A stretch of 55,143 nt of DNA from Pseudomonas songnenensis (GCF_003696315.1 NZ_RFFN01000010.1:84487-139629), one strand, 5' to 3'. Counted from the first letter of the stretch, positions 1 through 9,806 are shown. Made by a program: numbers and translations. The notes: generated by a model from the sequence alone, not told the origin.

Positions 1-1
1 C

Positions 2-373
2 CGCACCCAGAGTTCGGCGCAGGAAATCCAGCAGATGATCGAGCAGCTGCAGGTCGGCGCCGGCGCCTCGGTGCAGACCATGACCGAAAGCCAGCGCCAG
101 AGCGAGTCGAGCGTCTCCATCGCCGACCGCGCCGGCGAGCGCCTCGGCGAGGTGACCCAGCGCATCGGCGAGATCGACGGCATGAACCAGTCGGTGGCCA
201 CCGCCACCGAGGAGCAGACCGCGGTGATCGAGTCGCTGAACATGGACATCACCGAGATCAACACGCTTAACCAGCAGGGCGTGGAGAACCTGCAGTCGAC
301 GCTGCGGGCCTGTGGTGACCTGGATCAGCAGGCGCGCCGGCTCAAGCAGCTGGTGGACAGCTTCCGCATCTGA
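2..373 (+). CDS. Methyl-accepting chemotaxis protein, C-terminal end (partial)
   Basis: The reading frame is open from the left edge and ends at 371-373, so the N-terminal sensor and membrane part lie outside the window. The visible 123 residues form a long coiled coil rich in Gln, Glu and Ser, with heptad-like runs such as SAQEIQQMIEQLQ and ATEEQTAVIESLN. This is typical of the descending arm of the chemoreceptor signalling domain, ending in LVDSFRI. The family transmits ligand signals to CheA through CheW at the inner membrane. Ligand and full domain order cannot be told from this fragment. Confidence 0.85.
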   Translation, partial: RTQSSAQEIQQMIEQLQVGAGASVQTMTESQRQSESSVSIADRAGERLGEVTQRIGEIDGMNQSVATATEEQTAVIESLNMDITEINTLNQQGVENLQSTLRACGDLDQQARRLKQLVDSFRI

Positions 374-391
374 CCGCAACGGTGGTTCTTG

Positions 392-412
392 AGGGCGCTG
401 CGGCGCCCTTTT
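392..412 (+). terminator. Rho-independent terminator after the chemoreceptor gene
   Basis: GGGCGC (393-398) pairs with GCGCCC (403-408) around a TGCG loop and is followed by TTTT. It lies 19 bases after the chemoreceptor stop codon. Confidence 0.75.
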
Positions 413-495
413 CCATGGATGTGATTCGGCAGCGGAGCAATGTGCCCGTGACTACAGTCTCAACTGTTCACGTCGCGCTTCAACAAGGAGGCTCC

Positions 496-1176
496 ATGAA
501 GATTCTCATCGTGCTCACGTCCCACGACCAGCTGGGTGACACCGGCAAAAAGACCGGCTTCTGGCTGGAGGAATTCGCCGCGCCGTATTACGTCTTCATG
601 GATGCCGGCGCACAGGTGGTGCTCGCGTCACCCGAGGGCGGCGAGCCGCCGCTCGACCCGAAGAGCGACGAACCCGATGCCCAGACCGAGGCCACCGAGC
701 GCTTCAACGGGGATGGCGAGGCGCAGACGCTGCTGGCCAACACCTATCGTCTGGATCAGGTCTCGGCCGAGGATTTCGACGCGGTGTTCTACCCCGGTGG
801 CCACGGCCCGCTGTGGGATCTGGTGGACAACCCGACCTCCATTGCGCTGATCGAATCCTTCGTCAAGGCCGACAAGCCGGTGGCCGCGGTCTGCCATGCA
901 CCGGCGGCGTTGAGCGAGGTGCGGGGCAAGGATGGCGAATACCTGGTCAAGGGCAAGCGCGTCACCGGTTTCACCAATGGCGAGGAAGCCGGTGTGGAGC
1001 TGACCGAGGTGGTGCCGTTCCTGCTCGAGGACCGGCTGCGCGAGCGTGGTGGTCAGTACAGCAAGGGCGCGGACTGGGAGCCCTACGTGCAGGTCGACGG
1101 CTTGCTGGTCACCGGGCAGAACCCCGCTTCATCGGAAGCGGCGGCAGAGGAACTGCTCAAGCTGCTGCGCGGCTGA
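496..1176 (+). CDS. DJ-1/PfpI family type 1 glutamine amidotransferase-like protein
   Basis: 226 residues from the ATG at 496, which has AAGGAGG seven bases upstream; an in-frame start at 382 lacks this. The fold is class I glutamine amidotransferase-like. The nucleophile elbow AVCHAPAAL carries the expected Cys and is followed by His. FYPGGHGPLWDL is the acidic/loop region usual in Hsp31-like members. Relatives act as glyoxalase III, chaperone or deglycase-like proteins; the exact activity here is unknown. The stop codon abuts the stop of the convergent EAL gene with no spacer (TGATCA), so the two transcripts must overlap at their ends. Confidence 0.85.
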   Translation: MKILIVLTSHDQLGDTGKKTGFWLEEFAAPYYVFMDAGAQVVLASPEGGEPPLDPKSDEPDAQTEATERFNGDGEAQTLLANTYRLDQVSAEDFDAVFYPGGHGPLWDLVDNPTSIALIESFVKADKPVAAVCHAPAALSEVRGKDGEYLVKGKRVTGFTNGEEAGVELTEVVPFLLEDRLRERGGQYSKGADWEPYVQVDGLLVTGQNPASSEAAAEELLKLLRG

Positions 1177-1989
1177 TCACTGCGGCCAGGCCAGCTGTTC
1201 CGCCTGGCCACAGGCCTCGAACAGCGGCCGGCTGAACAGATAGCCCTGCATCAGGTGAATGCCGAGGTCGAACAGGGCGCTGCATTCGTCGGCGGTCTCG
1301 ATACCTTCGCCAATCACCTGGATACCCAGTTCTTCGCACATCGCCACCGTTGCCCGGACGATGGCCTGGCGCGGGCGGCGCTGGTCGATGCCGCGGATCA
1401 GGTCCATGTCCAGCTTGATGATGTCCGGCTGGAAGTCGGCCAGCAGATTGAGCCCGGCGAAGCCCGCACCGAAGTCGTCGATGGCGGTGAGAAAGCCGAT
1501 GCGCTGGTACTCGCGGAACACCTCGGTCAGCCACTTGCCGTCGCTGATGCGCTCGCCTTCGACGGTCTCGAAGATGATTCTCTCGATCGGAAAGTCATGG
1601 GCGCGGGCGGCCTCCAGCGTCGAGCGGATGCACAGCTCGGGACGATAGATCGCATTGGGCATGAAGTTGATCGACAGCTTGCTCTGCATGCCCAGCTTGG
1701 CGGCGGTCTTGATCGCCCTGACCCGGCCGGCCTGGTCGAAGCGAAACCGATTGTCCTCGTTGACCTGCGACAGCACGGTGGGGGCCGGCTCGCCGCCCGG
1801 ACCGCGTACCAGGGCTTCGTGGGCGAAGATCTGCCGGCTGCGCAGGTCGATGATCGGTTGAAAGGCATAGCTGAAGCCGAACCCCAGGCGTTCGCCGCTG
1901 GCGCAGCTGGGGCAGGCACCGTGTTCGCTGGCGCCATGGCAGGCATGGGCATCGGCAGCTGGGGCGTTGCGGGTGTTGCTTGAACTCAT
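1177..1989 (-). CDS. EAL-domain cyclic-di-GMP phosphodiesterase with Cys/His-rich N-terminus
   Basis: 270 residues from the ATG at 1989. The protein is a single EAL domain. Signature residues are all visible: EALVRG, the Asn of SINFMPN, Glu in IIFETVEGE, IDDFGAG, IIKLD, GEGIET and LMQGYLFSRP. A catalytically competent c-di-GMP phosphodiesterase is therefore expected (family knowledge). There is no membrane segment or GGDEF partner. The first 35 residues carry a small cluster, C17, C26 and C29 with H15, H18 and H23, which could bind a metal or sense redox state; this is inference. Its signal input is unknown. Confidence 0.85.
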   Translation of the reverse strand: MSSSNTRNAPAADAHACHGASEHGACPSCASGERLGFGFSYAFQPIIDLRSRQIFAHEALVRGPGGEPAPTVLSQVNEDNRFRFDQAGRVRAIKTAAKLGMQSKLSINFMPNAIYRPELCIRSTLEAARAHDFPIERIIFETVEGERISDGKWLTEVFREYQRIGFLTAIDDFGAGFAGLNLLADFQPDIIKLDMDLIRGIDQRRPRQAIVRATVAMCEELGIQVIGEGIETADECSALFDLGIHLMQGYLFSRPLFEACGQAEQLAWPQ

Positions 1990-2087
1990 GGGCTCACTCG
2001 ATTGGGGCCGGGCTGATGGCAGGTTAGCGGCGGAACGGCCTTTTGCTGTAGTCCGCTGGTCTGCCAGCGCGGCACGTACGGCAGCCT

Positions 2088-3776
2088 TCAGTGCTTCGCA
2101 ACGGGGTGCGTGGGGGGTCTGGGCTTGGTGCCGAGCTCCTCGATGAGGCTGCTTGCGGCGAAATCCGCGGCATCGGTAAAAGGGTTCAGCACGCGCGCGA
2201 CACCGGCTGCATCCAGCGCCTTGCCATGCTGGTCGTCGCGCACCACTCCGGCGATCTTGCCCTGGAATCCGGCATGCTTGAGGGCGTGCAGAAAGGCGCG
2301 ATTGGCCTCCCACTGCGGAAAACTGGTGACCACCCATTCGGCATGCTCAAGCGGCAGGGACTCGAGAAAGCTGGGGTCCTCGCCGTCGCCGAAACGTACC
2401 GGCAGCTTGCTGCGACGCAGGGTGCGCACGGCTTCCGGGTCGAAATCAACGCCAAGCACGGGCATCCGAGCCGCCGCCAACTGCTGCAACAGGCGCGAGC
2501 CATAGCGGCCCAGGCCGAAGACGATGATGCGCGGATGGCCCTGCGGCTTCCCCAGTGCCTCCACTTCCAGTTCGCGATAGGGGCGTTTGCGCTCGAACAC
2601 GCCGAGCCAGGGTGCCAGCCTTTCGTAGAGCGGTTGCGAGAACAGGATCATGTAGGTCGAGAGCATGATGGTCACCAGCCCGACCAGCGTCGTCAGCCCC
2701 AGCGCTTGCGGCCCGACATGACCGAGGGTGATGCCCATGGCGACGAAGACGATGGAGAACTCGCTGATCTGCGCCACCGTCAGCCCGGCAAGAAAGCCGG
2801 TGCGCTTGCGATAACCCATGTAGCCCATGATCGCCATGACGATCAGCGGATTGCCGATCAGCACGAACAACGCCAGCACGACAGCCGGCAGGATTTCGTT
2901 GCCGAGTGTGGAGAAATCCAGCCTGCCGCCCAGGTCGATGAAGAAGAACAGCAGCATGAAGTCGCGGATACCGGTCAGTCGCGCATTCATCGCCTCGCGA
3001 TACGCCGTGGAGGCCAGCGAGAAGCCGGCAACGAAGGCCCCGGCCTCCTTGCTGAAGCCGACATAGTCGCCCAGCGCAGCCAACCCGGTGCCCCAGGCGA
3101 TGGCGAAGATCAGCAGCAGCTCCTGCGAGCGCGCCATGCGGCTGACCAGCTTCGGCAGGATGTAGCGCATCAGCACGTACATCACGATGGCTGCGCCAGC
3201 CAGACGCAGCAGCAGCGAGCCGGAGACCTCGGCCCAGCCGGCATCGCCGGCGCCGCGCAGGGCGCTCATGGTCATCATCGCCAGCACCACGGCAAGGTCC
3301 TGGACGATCAGAAAGCCGACCGCGATGCGCCCGTGCAGCGAGTCCAGCTCGTGTTTGTCCGAGAGCAGCTTGACGATGATGATGGTGCTGGAGAAGGTCA
3401 GCGCCACGGCAATGTAGATCGCCTCCATGGCGCTCTTGCCCATCAGCAGGGTGAGCGCGAAGCCGAAGATGATGGTGAAGGTCAGTTGCCCGAGCCCCGT
3501 GGCCAGCGCCACCGGGCCGATATTGCGGATATGCGCGAGGTCGAGCTTGAGCCCCACCACGAACAGCAGCACGGCGACGCCGATTTCGGCCAGCAGGTGG
3601 ATCTGCTCGGCCGCATTGACCGGGCCGAACAGCGCCGGACCGAGCAGAATGCCGACCACGATGTAGGAGATCAGCAAGGGCTGACGCAGGCTCACGGCAA
3701 TCGCGCCGACCACCGCCGAGATGATCAGCAGCATGGCGAATTCGGCGAAGGGGCCGTGGGCGAGCAGCGCTTCCAT
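2088..3776 (-). CDS. Kef-type (CPA2) cation:proton antiporter with TrkA-N domain
   Basis: 562 residues from the ATG at 3776, chosen because ACGGAG lies upstream and the first transmembrane helix follows at once; a longer open frame reaches 3899 but adds a non-conserved leader. The N-terminal about 390 residues are 11-13 hydrophobic helices of the Na+/H+ exchanger fold. They are followed by an RCK/TrkA-N Rossmann domain (IIVFGLGRYGSRLLQQLAAA...VLGVDFDPEAV). This arrangement matches YbaL/KefB-like inner-membrane potassium or sodium/proton antiporters gated by a nucleotide-binding domain. The substrate is not determined by sequence. Confidence 0.88.
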   Translation of the reverse strand: MEALLAHGPFAEFAMLLIISAVVGAIAVSLRQPLLISYIVVGILLGPALFGPVNAAEQIHLLAEIGVAVLLFVVGLKLDLAHIRNIGPVALATGLGQLTFTIIFGFALTLLMGKSAMEAIYIAVALTFSSTIIIVKLLSDKHELDSLHGRIAVGFLIVQDLAVVLAMMTMSALRGAGDAGWAEVSGSLLLRLAGAAIVMYVLMRYILPKLVSRMARSQELLLIFAIAWGTGLAALGDYVGFSKEAGAFVAGFSLASTAYREAMNARLTGIRDFMLLFFFIDLGGRLDFSTLGNEILPAVVLALFVLIGNPLIVMAIMGYMGYRKRTGFLAGLTVAQISEFSIVFVAMGITLGHVGPQALGLTTLVGLVTIMLSTYMILFSQPLYERLAPWLGVFERKRPYRELEVEALGKPQGHPRIIVFGLGRYGSRLLQQLAAARMPVLGVDFDPEAVRTLRRSKLPVRFGDGEDPSFLESLPLEHAEWVVTSFPQWEANRAFLHALKHAGFQGKIAGVVRDDQHGKALDAAGVARVLNPFTDAADFAASSLIEELGTKPRPPTHPVAKH

Positions 3777-3982
3777 CGATGTCTCCGTGAAGATGGGGGG
3801 TGACGCCGCGGCGCCGCGCCTATCCTGCGGCAGTGCGTTGTTCGCCGCCAGCGCCGGTTGTGGCAAAACGTAAACCCGTTCGGAGGGTTGTTTCGCCAAC
3901 AGGTGAGGCCGAGCGAGCCCTGCCGCGCAGCTGCTAGAATCCGCCCTTTTTCATCCCGCCGAAACGGCGCTGCGAGCCTGCC

Positions 3983-5308
3983 ATGACCTTCGCCTCCCTG
4001 GGCCTGATCGATCCGCTGCTGCGGACCCTGGAAACCCTCGACTACCGCAAGCCGACGCCGGTGCAGATCCAAGCCATTCCCGCCGTGCTCAAGGGCCGCG
4101 ACCTGATGGCAGCGGCGCAGACCGGCACCGGCAAGACCGCCGGCTTCGCCCTGCCGTTGCTGCAGCGCCTGACCATGGAAGGCGCCAAGGTGGCGAGCAA
4201 TTCGGTGCGCGCGCTGGTACTGGTGCCGACCCGCGAGCTGGCCGAGCAGGTCCACGAGAGCTTTCGTGTCTACGGGCAGAACCTGCCACTGCGCACCTAC
4301 GCGGTGTACGGCGGGGTCAGCATCAACCCGCAGATGATGGCGCTGCGCAAGGGCATCGATGTGCTGGTGGCGACGCCCGGGCGCCTGCTCGATCTCTACC
4401 GGCAGAACGCCGTGGGCTTCAATCAGCTGCAGGCGCTGGTGCTCGACGAGGCCGATCGCATGCTCGACCTCGGTTTCGCCGACGAGCTGGACCAACTGTT
4501 CGCCGCACTGCCGAAGAAGCGCCAGACCCTGCTGTTCTCCGCGACCTTCTCCGAGGCGATCCGGCAGATGGCCCGCGAGCTGCTGCGCGATCCGCTGTCG
4601 GTCGAGGTCAGCCCACGCAACGCCGCGGCGAAGACGGTCAAGCAGTGGCTGGTGCCGGTGGACAAGAAGCGCAAGAGCGAGCTGTTCCTGCATCTGCTGG
4701 CGGACAAGCGCTGGGGGCAGGTGCTGGTGTTCGTCAAGACGCGCAAGGGCGTCGACCAGCTGGTGGACGAGCTGCAGGCCGCGGGCATTTCCAGCGATGC
4801 GATCCACGGCGACAAGCCGCAGGCCTCGCGTCTGCGCGCGCTGGAGCGCTTCAAGGCGGGCGAGGTGCAGGTGCTGGTGGCGACCGATGTCGCCGCGCGC
4901 GGGCTGGATATCCACGACCTGCCGCAGGTGGTCAACTTCGACCTGCCGATCGTCGCCGAAGACTACGTGCACCGCATCGGCCGTACCGGCCGCGCCGGCG
5001 CCACGGGTGAGGCGGTTTCGCTGGTCAGTGCCGACGAGGTCGATCAGCTCGCCGCCATCGAAACCCTGATCAATCAGGTGCTGCCGCGCCACGACGAGCT
5101 GGGCTTCGTGCCGGACCATCGTGTGCCGACCACCACGCTGGGCGGGCAGATCATCAAGAAGCCGAAGAAACCGAAAAAGGCCAAGGATGCCGGCGGCAAG
5201 GGCAAGATCCATCTCGGCAACTGGTTCGACGAGAGCGAAAAGCCCAATGCCAGGCCGATTCGCAAGGTGCCAAGCCTGGGTGGCGGCAAGCCGGCGAAGA
5301 AGCGCTGA
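3983..5308 (+). CDS. rhlE: DEAD-box ATP-dependent RNA helicase, RhlE-like
   Basis: 441 residues. It shows all core helicase motifs: the Q motif with YRKPTPVQIQ, AAQTGTGKT (Walker A), PTRELAEQV, DEADRMLDLGF, SAT, ATDVAARGLDIH and HRIGRTGRAG. After the RecA2 domain comes a short basic Lys-rich tail (KKPKKPKKAKDAGGKGK), as in RhlE proteins that use a C-terminal extension for RNA binding. The role is RNA unwinding in RNA turnover or ribosome assembly. Pseudomonads carry several RhlE paralogues, so the exact orthologue is uncertain. It is divergent from the antiporter gene. Confidence 0.9.
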   Translation: MTFASLGLIDPLLRTLETLDYRKPTPVQIQAIPAVLKGRDLMAAAQTGTGKTAGFALPLLQRLTMEGAKVASNSVRALVLVPTRELAEQVHESFRVYGQNLPLRTYAVYGGVSINPQMMALRKGIDVLVATPGRLLDLYRQNAVGFNQLQALVLDEADRMLDLGFADELDQLFAALPKKRQTLLFSATFSEAIRQMARELLRDPLSVEVSPRNAAAKTVKQWLVPVDKKRKSELFLHLLADKRWGQVLVFVKTRKGVDQLVDELQAAGISSDAIHGDKPQASRLRALERFKAGEVQVLVATDVAARGLDIHDLPQVVNFDLPIVAEDYVHRIGRTGRAGATGEAVSLVSADEVDQLAAIETLINQVLPRHDELGFVPDHRVPTTTLGGQIIKKPKKPKKAKDAGGKGKIHLGNWFDESEKPNARPIRKVPSLGGGKPAKKR

Positions 5309-5313
5309 TCGCA

Positions 5314-5346
5314 GCGTAGGGTGGAATCGGCGAAGCCATTTCCACA
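5314..5346. repeat. GTGGAA/TTCCAC hairpin repeat in the helicase-adhP gap
   Basis: GTGGAA (5321-5326) is inverted at TTCCAC (5340-5345), preceded by GCGTAGG. It resembles the GTGGAT-type hairpins near 32.29 kb and 54.05 kb. The rest of the 217-base gap to adhP shows nothing else I can name. Confidence 0.4.
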
Positions 5347-5525
5347 GTGCTCCCGTCACAGGCTCAATGGCGCCGACAGCAACAACCCTGTCATGGCGTA
5401 CTGCAACACACGCGTCTTCGCCGCCGACCGGCGGTCCAGAGGGTCACGCGACGATCGATCCGGGTCTAGGCTGATCGGGTCTGCGCCAATGCAGACTCGA
5501 ACGTCCCGCATGAAGGAGCTAGCCC

Positions 5526-6548
5526 ATGACCCAGACCATGAAAGCTGCAGTGGTACACGCCTTCGGCGAGCCGCTGCGCCTCGAGGAAGTCAAGGTGCCG
5601 ATGCCCGGCCCCGGCCAGATTCTGGTGAAGATTGCCGCCTCCGGTGTGTGTCACACCGACCTGCACGCTGCCGAAGGCGATTGGCCGGTCAAGCCGGCAC
5701 TGCCGTTTATCCCCGGCCATGAAGGTGTGGGCCATGTCTCCGCCGTCGGCGCCGGCGTCACGCGCGTGAAAGAGGGTGATCGCGTCGGCGTACCCTGGCT
5801 GTACACCGCCTGTGGCTGCTGCGAACACTGCCTGACCGGCTGGGAAACGCTCTGCGAAGGCCAGCAGAACACCGGTTACTCGGTGAACGGCGGCTATGCC
5901 GAGTATGTGCTGGCGGACCCGAACTACGTCGGCATCCTGCCGAAGAGCGTCGAGTTCGACGAGATTGCGCCGATTCTGTGTGCCGGAGTCACCGTCTACA
6001 AAGGGCTGAAAGTCACCGGAGCGCGGCCCGGCCAATGGGTGGTGATCTCGGGTATTGGCGGCCTCGGCCACGTCGCGGTGCAATACGCCAAGGCCATGGG
6101 CCTGCACGTGGTGGCAGTCGATGTGGATGACGCCAAGCTTGAGCTGGCCAAGCGTCTGGGGGCCAATCTGACCATCAACGCACGCACGGAAAACCCCGTG
6201 GAAGTGGTGCAGCGCGACATCGGCGGGGCTCACGGCGTACTGGTGACTGCCGTATCCAACAGTGCCTTCGGTCAGGCCATCGGCATGGCCCGGCGGCGTG
6301 GCACTGTCGCGCTGGTTGGTCTGCCGCCGGGAGACTTCCCGACGCCGATCTTCGATGTGGTGCTCAAGGCGATCAGCATCACCGGCTCCATCGTCGGCAC
6401 CCGCGCCGATCTGCAGGAGGCGCTGGACTTCGCCGGTGAAGGCCAGGTCAAGGCGACCATCCACACCGACAGCCTCGACAACATCAACCAGATCCTAGAT
6501 GACATGCGCGCCGGTCGCATCGAAGGCCGGATCGTGATGAAGATGTAA
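5526..6548 (+). CDS. adhP: Zinc-dependent alcohol dehydrogenase AdhP
   Basis: 340 residues; the ATG at 5526 has AAGGAG nine bases upstream. The protein is a medium-chain dehydrogenase. Catalytic zinc ligands appear in GVCHTDLH and PGHEGVG, and the structural zinc Cys cluster in [15 protein letters not shown]. The NAD-binding glycine motif is [13 protein letters not shown]. It oxidises ethanol and other primary alcohols, or reduces aldehydes, with NAD(H) in the cytoplasm. The length is as usual for AdhP. It appears monocistronic and converges on the ATPase gene. Confidence 0.93.
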   Translation: MTQTMKAAVVHAFGEPLRLEEVKVPMPGPGQILVKIAASGVCHTDLHAAEGDWPVKPALPFIPGHEGVGHVSAVGAGVTRVKEGDRVGVPWLYTACGCCEHCLTGWETLCEGQQNTGYSVNGGYAEYVLADPNYVGILPKSVEFDEIAPILCAGVTVYKGLKVTGARPGQWVVISGIGGLGHVAVQYAKAMGLHVVAVDVDDAKLELAKRLGANLTINARTENPVEVVQRDIGGAHGVLVTAVSNSAFGQAIGMARRRGTVALVGLPPGDFPTPIFDVVLKAISITGSIVGTRADLQEALDFAGEGQVKATIHTDSLDNINQILDDMRAGRIEGRIVMKM

Positions 6549-6571
6549 GGCGGCGCGCCGGGTAGCTGGCC

Positions 6572-8470
6572 TCAGCCGCGCATGAAGGACAGGTGAATGT
6601 CGCTGCCGTAGCGGCGGATGATCTCGCGCTTGGCGTCATGGAACGCGGCGACGTCCTCGGCCAGCCCCGACCTGCCGAGCTTCCAGCGCGCCAGTTCTTC
6701 GGCGATCACGTCCATGAACAGCTCGGCCAGCAGCAGGCGTGCCGAGTCGCGGAAGTTGCCGTGGCCGTCGACGTACAGCTGCACGGTGGGTGCCGCGGTG
6801 TTGATCAGGATCTTGCGTTCTTCCGGGCTGTAGACGGCGCGGTCCTGGTCTTCGCCGAGATAGCGGAACTCGTAGCCGGTGAACATGGCCTCGCCGTGAT
6901 CGCGCGAAGGGCGGCGCGCGGCAGCATGGTATTGCCCCGCCGGGTAGTGGTGAGCATGTGTCGACGCGTGCTCGGCGATAACGATCTCGCACCAGGCCAG
7001 GTAGTTGCCGGCGCGCACGACGATCTCGCCATGACCGGCCGCCGACTGGCCGCTGACCGTCCACTCCACGCACGGCTTGTCGCGTAGTGCCTGTAGCGGA
7101 ACAGGCGCGGGCGGCGGATCGATGCTCAGCCCGTCGCTGAGGCTGGCGTCCACCTGCAGGACCGCGTCCGCGGCAAGCTGCTGCGGGTCGATCAGCAGCC
7201 TGACGTGAAACGAATGATTCGGCTGGCGATAGTAGAACGGCGTGCTGAAGCGCAGCGCGGCCGGTCGCACATCGGTGCCGGAGGGGCCTGTCGTCGCGCT
7301 GGCCGGCGCCACGATGCCGAAGTCGTGAATCGCCGCCTGGCTCATGCGCTGCAACAGGTGCTCGATCATGTGCGCGGTGCGCCCGGAGGTGGTGGCGCGT
7401 TCCAGGTGCCTGAGCTTTTCCTGCTCGGCCATCACGAACGGGGCGATCAACTGACTGACCGCCCGGGCGAACGCCGCCACCAAGGGTGTCTTCAGGTTCA
7501 GGCCGGCGCGCTCGTCGCTGATCACCGCGACGCCCTGGCCGAGCTGCTCGCTGAGCGCCGGGCAGCGAACGGTGCCGAACAGGTATTCGGTGCCGACCTG
7601 GTTCTCGTAATCGAACAGCTGGCAATCCAGCGCCGCCGTGCCGGAAAGCACCAGCAGGCCGCTGGTGCGCTCATCGCCGCGCAGCACCAGTTGTGCGTCC
7701 AGTGCACGCTTGAGCGTCAGGCTGAAGGCAAAGGTCTGGCCGTCGCAGTGGAATTCGCCCGGCAGGTCCGGGCCAAGCAACAACAGTGACGGCGGTTCCT
7801 CGAAACGAATACGCCCGCTGCGCTCGATCTCGACACCGTCACGCAGATGCGCCATCTCCAAGTGCCGACGGCCGAGCACGTCGCGCAGATAGATGTTGTT
7901 GGCCAGCGACTCGGTCAGGGCGCTGAATTGGGCAATACGCACCTGGCTGCTTTCGATGATGATGGCGACGCGCGTGCCGTTGCCGGCAATGCCGAGGCGC
8001 TCACGGTCGCGCTCGGTCACCGCGCGATCCTGGCCACCGTCATCGTAGAGATAGCCGCCGTTCTCGGCGCGGAACAGCTCGATCCGCGACAGCCGGCCAT
8101 CATGGATGGTTTCCAGCCAGCCGTAGCCAAGGCCGAAGATCGCCTGCTTGAGACCGCGGCCAAAATAGCCGCGCCCGCCACCGGTACCCTGCGCCAGCGG
8201 GCTGTGTGCGCCGCCATAGCTGAGAATGGCGCAGGCGGCGGCGAACGACATGCCCTGGGCGTGATCGGTGACCGCCAGCAGGGCGCCGCGCCTGTGGCGC
8301 TCGTACTGCACGAGGAGCTGCCCGGAAACTGCCACGCCCGCTGCTTCCAGTCGGGCGTAGCTGTCGTCGCTGTTGGTGATCAGTTCGACCAGCGCCTTTT
8401 CGATCGAGGCGAAGCGCCTGGAGTCGATGTCGATGACACGTTGATCCACCGGGATTGCGTTGACCGCCAT
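6572..8470 (-). CDS. Large GHKL (Hsp90/MORC-like) ATPase-domain protein of unknown role
   Basis: 632 residues; ATG at 8470 with GAGG nine bases upstream. The N-terminal 200 residues show a Bergerat ATP-binding fold. The N-box is ELITN (E29, N33). D69 sits in a DHAQGM version of DxGxG. The lid is GGGRGYFGRGLKQAIFGLG (97-115) and the GT motif is NGTRVAI. There is no histidine phosphorylation site, receiver domain or membrane helix, so it is not a sensor kinase. The remaining 400 residues are not a domain I recognise. Such orphan GHKL proteins occur in DNA-handling, chaperone and defence contexts; no function is assigned. It lies 73 bases after the flavoprotein gene and may be co-transcribed with it. 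Confidence 0.75.
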   Translation of the reverse strand: MAVNAIPVDQRVIDIDSRRFASIEKALVELITNSDDSYARLEAAGVAVSGQLLVQYERHRRGALLAVTDHAQGMSFAAACAILSYGGAHSPLAQGTGGGRGYFGRGLKQAIFGLGYGWLETIHDGRLSRIELFRAENGGYLYDDGGQDRAVTERDRERLGIAGNGTRVAIIIESSQVRIAQFSALTESLANNIYLRDVLGRRHLEMAHLRDGVEIERSGRIRFEEPPSLLLLGPDLPGEFHCDGQTFAFSLTLKRALDAQLVLRGDERTSGLLVLSGTAALDCQLFDYENQVGTEYLFGTVRCPALSEQLGQGVAVISDERAGLNLKTPLVAAFARAVSQLIAPFVMAEQEKLRHLERATTSGRTAHMIEHLLQRMSQAAIHDFGIVAPASATTGPSGTDVRPAALRFSTPFYYRQPNHSFHVRLLIDPQQLAADAVLQVDASLSDGLSIDPPPAPVPLQALRDKPCVEWTVSGQSAAGHGEIVVRAGNYLAWCEIVIAEHASTHAHHYPAGQYHAAARRPSRDHGEAMFTGYEFRYLGEDQDRAVYSPEERKILINTAAPTVQLYVDGHGNFRDSARLLLAELFMDVIAEELARWKLGRSGLAEDVAAFHDAKREIIRRYGSDIHLSFMRG

Positions 8471-8543
8471 CGATGTTGCCTCGCGCGTGTTCGTCCTCGC
8501 ACGCCAAGCGGGGTACTGCTTGCGGCGCGCTCTGCAACTGAAG

Positions 8544-9806
8544 CTAGCAGCGCGCGGGCCAACCGGCGAGTGACTCGTGGTCGCGCCGCCAGCGCAGCAT
8601 GCCCTCGGCCGCGGCCCTTCCGCTGGCGAAACAGGCGGTCAGCAGGTAGCCGCCGGTTGGTGCCTCCCAGTCGAGCATCTCACCGGCGCAGAACACGCCG
8701 GGCAGCTGGCGCAGCATGAGGTTGGCGTCCAGCGCTTCGAACGGTACGCCGCCAGCGCTGCTGATGGCTTCGTCCAGCGGGCGCGGGCGCAGCAGGCGGA
8801 TCGGCAGCGCCTTGATGGCCGCGGCCAGCGCCTGCGGATCCTGGAAAGTTGCCGCATCGCTCAGTTCGCGTAACAGCCCGGCCTTGACCCCATCGAGCCT
8901 CAGCTGGCGATGCAGGTGCTTGGCCATCGACTGCGAACCGCGCGGTCTGGCCAGGGCGTCGGCGATCTGCGCCTGGCTGCGATCGGGCAGCAGGTCGAGC
9001 AGCACGGTGGCGGTGCCGTCGCGATTGATCGCCTCACGGATGCGCGCGGACAGTGCATAGACCAGGCTGCCCTCGATGCCCGTGGCGGTGAGCACGAACT
9101 CGCCCTTGCGCGGTGCTTCGCCGGGCAACGCCAGGCTGACCGTCTTCAGCGGCGCGCCGGCGAACTTCTCCCGCAGGTGCTCGCTCCAGCCGGCTACCTC
9201 GAAGCCACAATTGGCCGGCTGCAGCGGCGCGATGGCGATCCCGCGGTCGTGCAGCAAGGGCACCCAGGCGCCATCCGAGCCCAGTCTGGCCCAACTGCCG
9301 CCGCCGAGGGCGAGCAGGGTGGCGTCCGCCGCGACCCGGATTTCGCCTTGCGGTCCGGCGATACGCAGCGCGCCATGCTCGTCCCAGCCCAGCCAGCGCT
9401 GGCGGGTGTGCAGCTGCACGCCGCTTTCGCGCAGGCGCTTGAGCCAGGCGCGCAGCAACGGCGCGGCCTTCATGTCGGTGGGAAAAACCCGGCCGGAACT
9501 GCCGACGAAGGTGTCGATGCCCAGCCCGTGAATCCACTCGCGCAGCGCATCCGGGGAGAAGGCATCGAGCAGCGGACGCAGGTCGCCGGCGCGCTCGCCG
9601 TAGCGGCTGGCGAAGTCAGCGTAGTCCTCGGCGTGGGTGATGTTCATGCCGCCAACCCCGGCCAGCAGGAACTTGCGCCCCACCGAGGGCATGGCGTCAT
9701 ACAGGTCGACATTCACGCCTGCCTGGCCGAGCACCTCGGCGGCCATCAGGCCGGCCGGACCACCACCGATGACGGCGACGCGAAAAGAGGAGGCGGGCTG
9801 GGGCAT
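8544..9806 (-). CDS. HI0933/BaiN-like FAD-dependent oxidoreductase (PP_4765-type flavoprotein)
   Basis: 420 residues from the ATG at 9806; an in-frame ATG at 9839 would add 11 residues and neither has a clear ribosome site. It opens with the FAD dinucleotide motif VAVIGGGPAGLMAAEVL. It continues with GRKFLLAGVGGMNITH, typical of the HI0933 family, and ends with CAGEMLDWEAPTGGYLLTACFASGR, the conserved FAD/NAD closure of the PP_4765 subgroup. It is a probable cytoplasmic flavin oxidoreductase of unknown substrate. It starts 52 bases after the deacetylase-like gene on the same strand. Confidence 0.85.
   Translation of the reverse strand: MPQPASSFRVAVIGGGPAGLMAAEVLGQAGVNVDLYDAMPSVGRKFLLAGVGGMNITHAEDYADFASRYGERAGDLRPLLDAFSPDALREWIHGLGIDTFVGSSGRVFPTDMKAAPLLRAWLKRLRESGVQLHTRQRWLGWDEHGALRIAGPQGEIRVAADATLLALGGGSWARLGSDGAWVPLLHDRGIAIAPLQPANCGFEVAGWSEHLREKFAGAPLKTVSLALPGEAPRKGEFVLTATGIEGSLVYALSARIREAINRDGTATVLLDLLPDRSQAQIADALARPRGSQSMAKHLHRQLRLDGVKAGLLRELSDAATFQDPQALAAAIKALPIRLLRPRPLDEAISSAGGVPFEALDANLMLRQLPGVFCAGEMLDWEAPTGGYLLTACFASGRAAAEGMLRWRRDHESLAGWPARC

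Noticed and set aside
3725..5359. 544-residue minus-strand open frame across the RhlE-like helicase
   Set aside because: Same reason: antisense shadow of a gene with all DEAD-box motifs.
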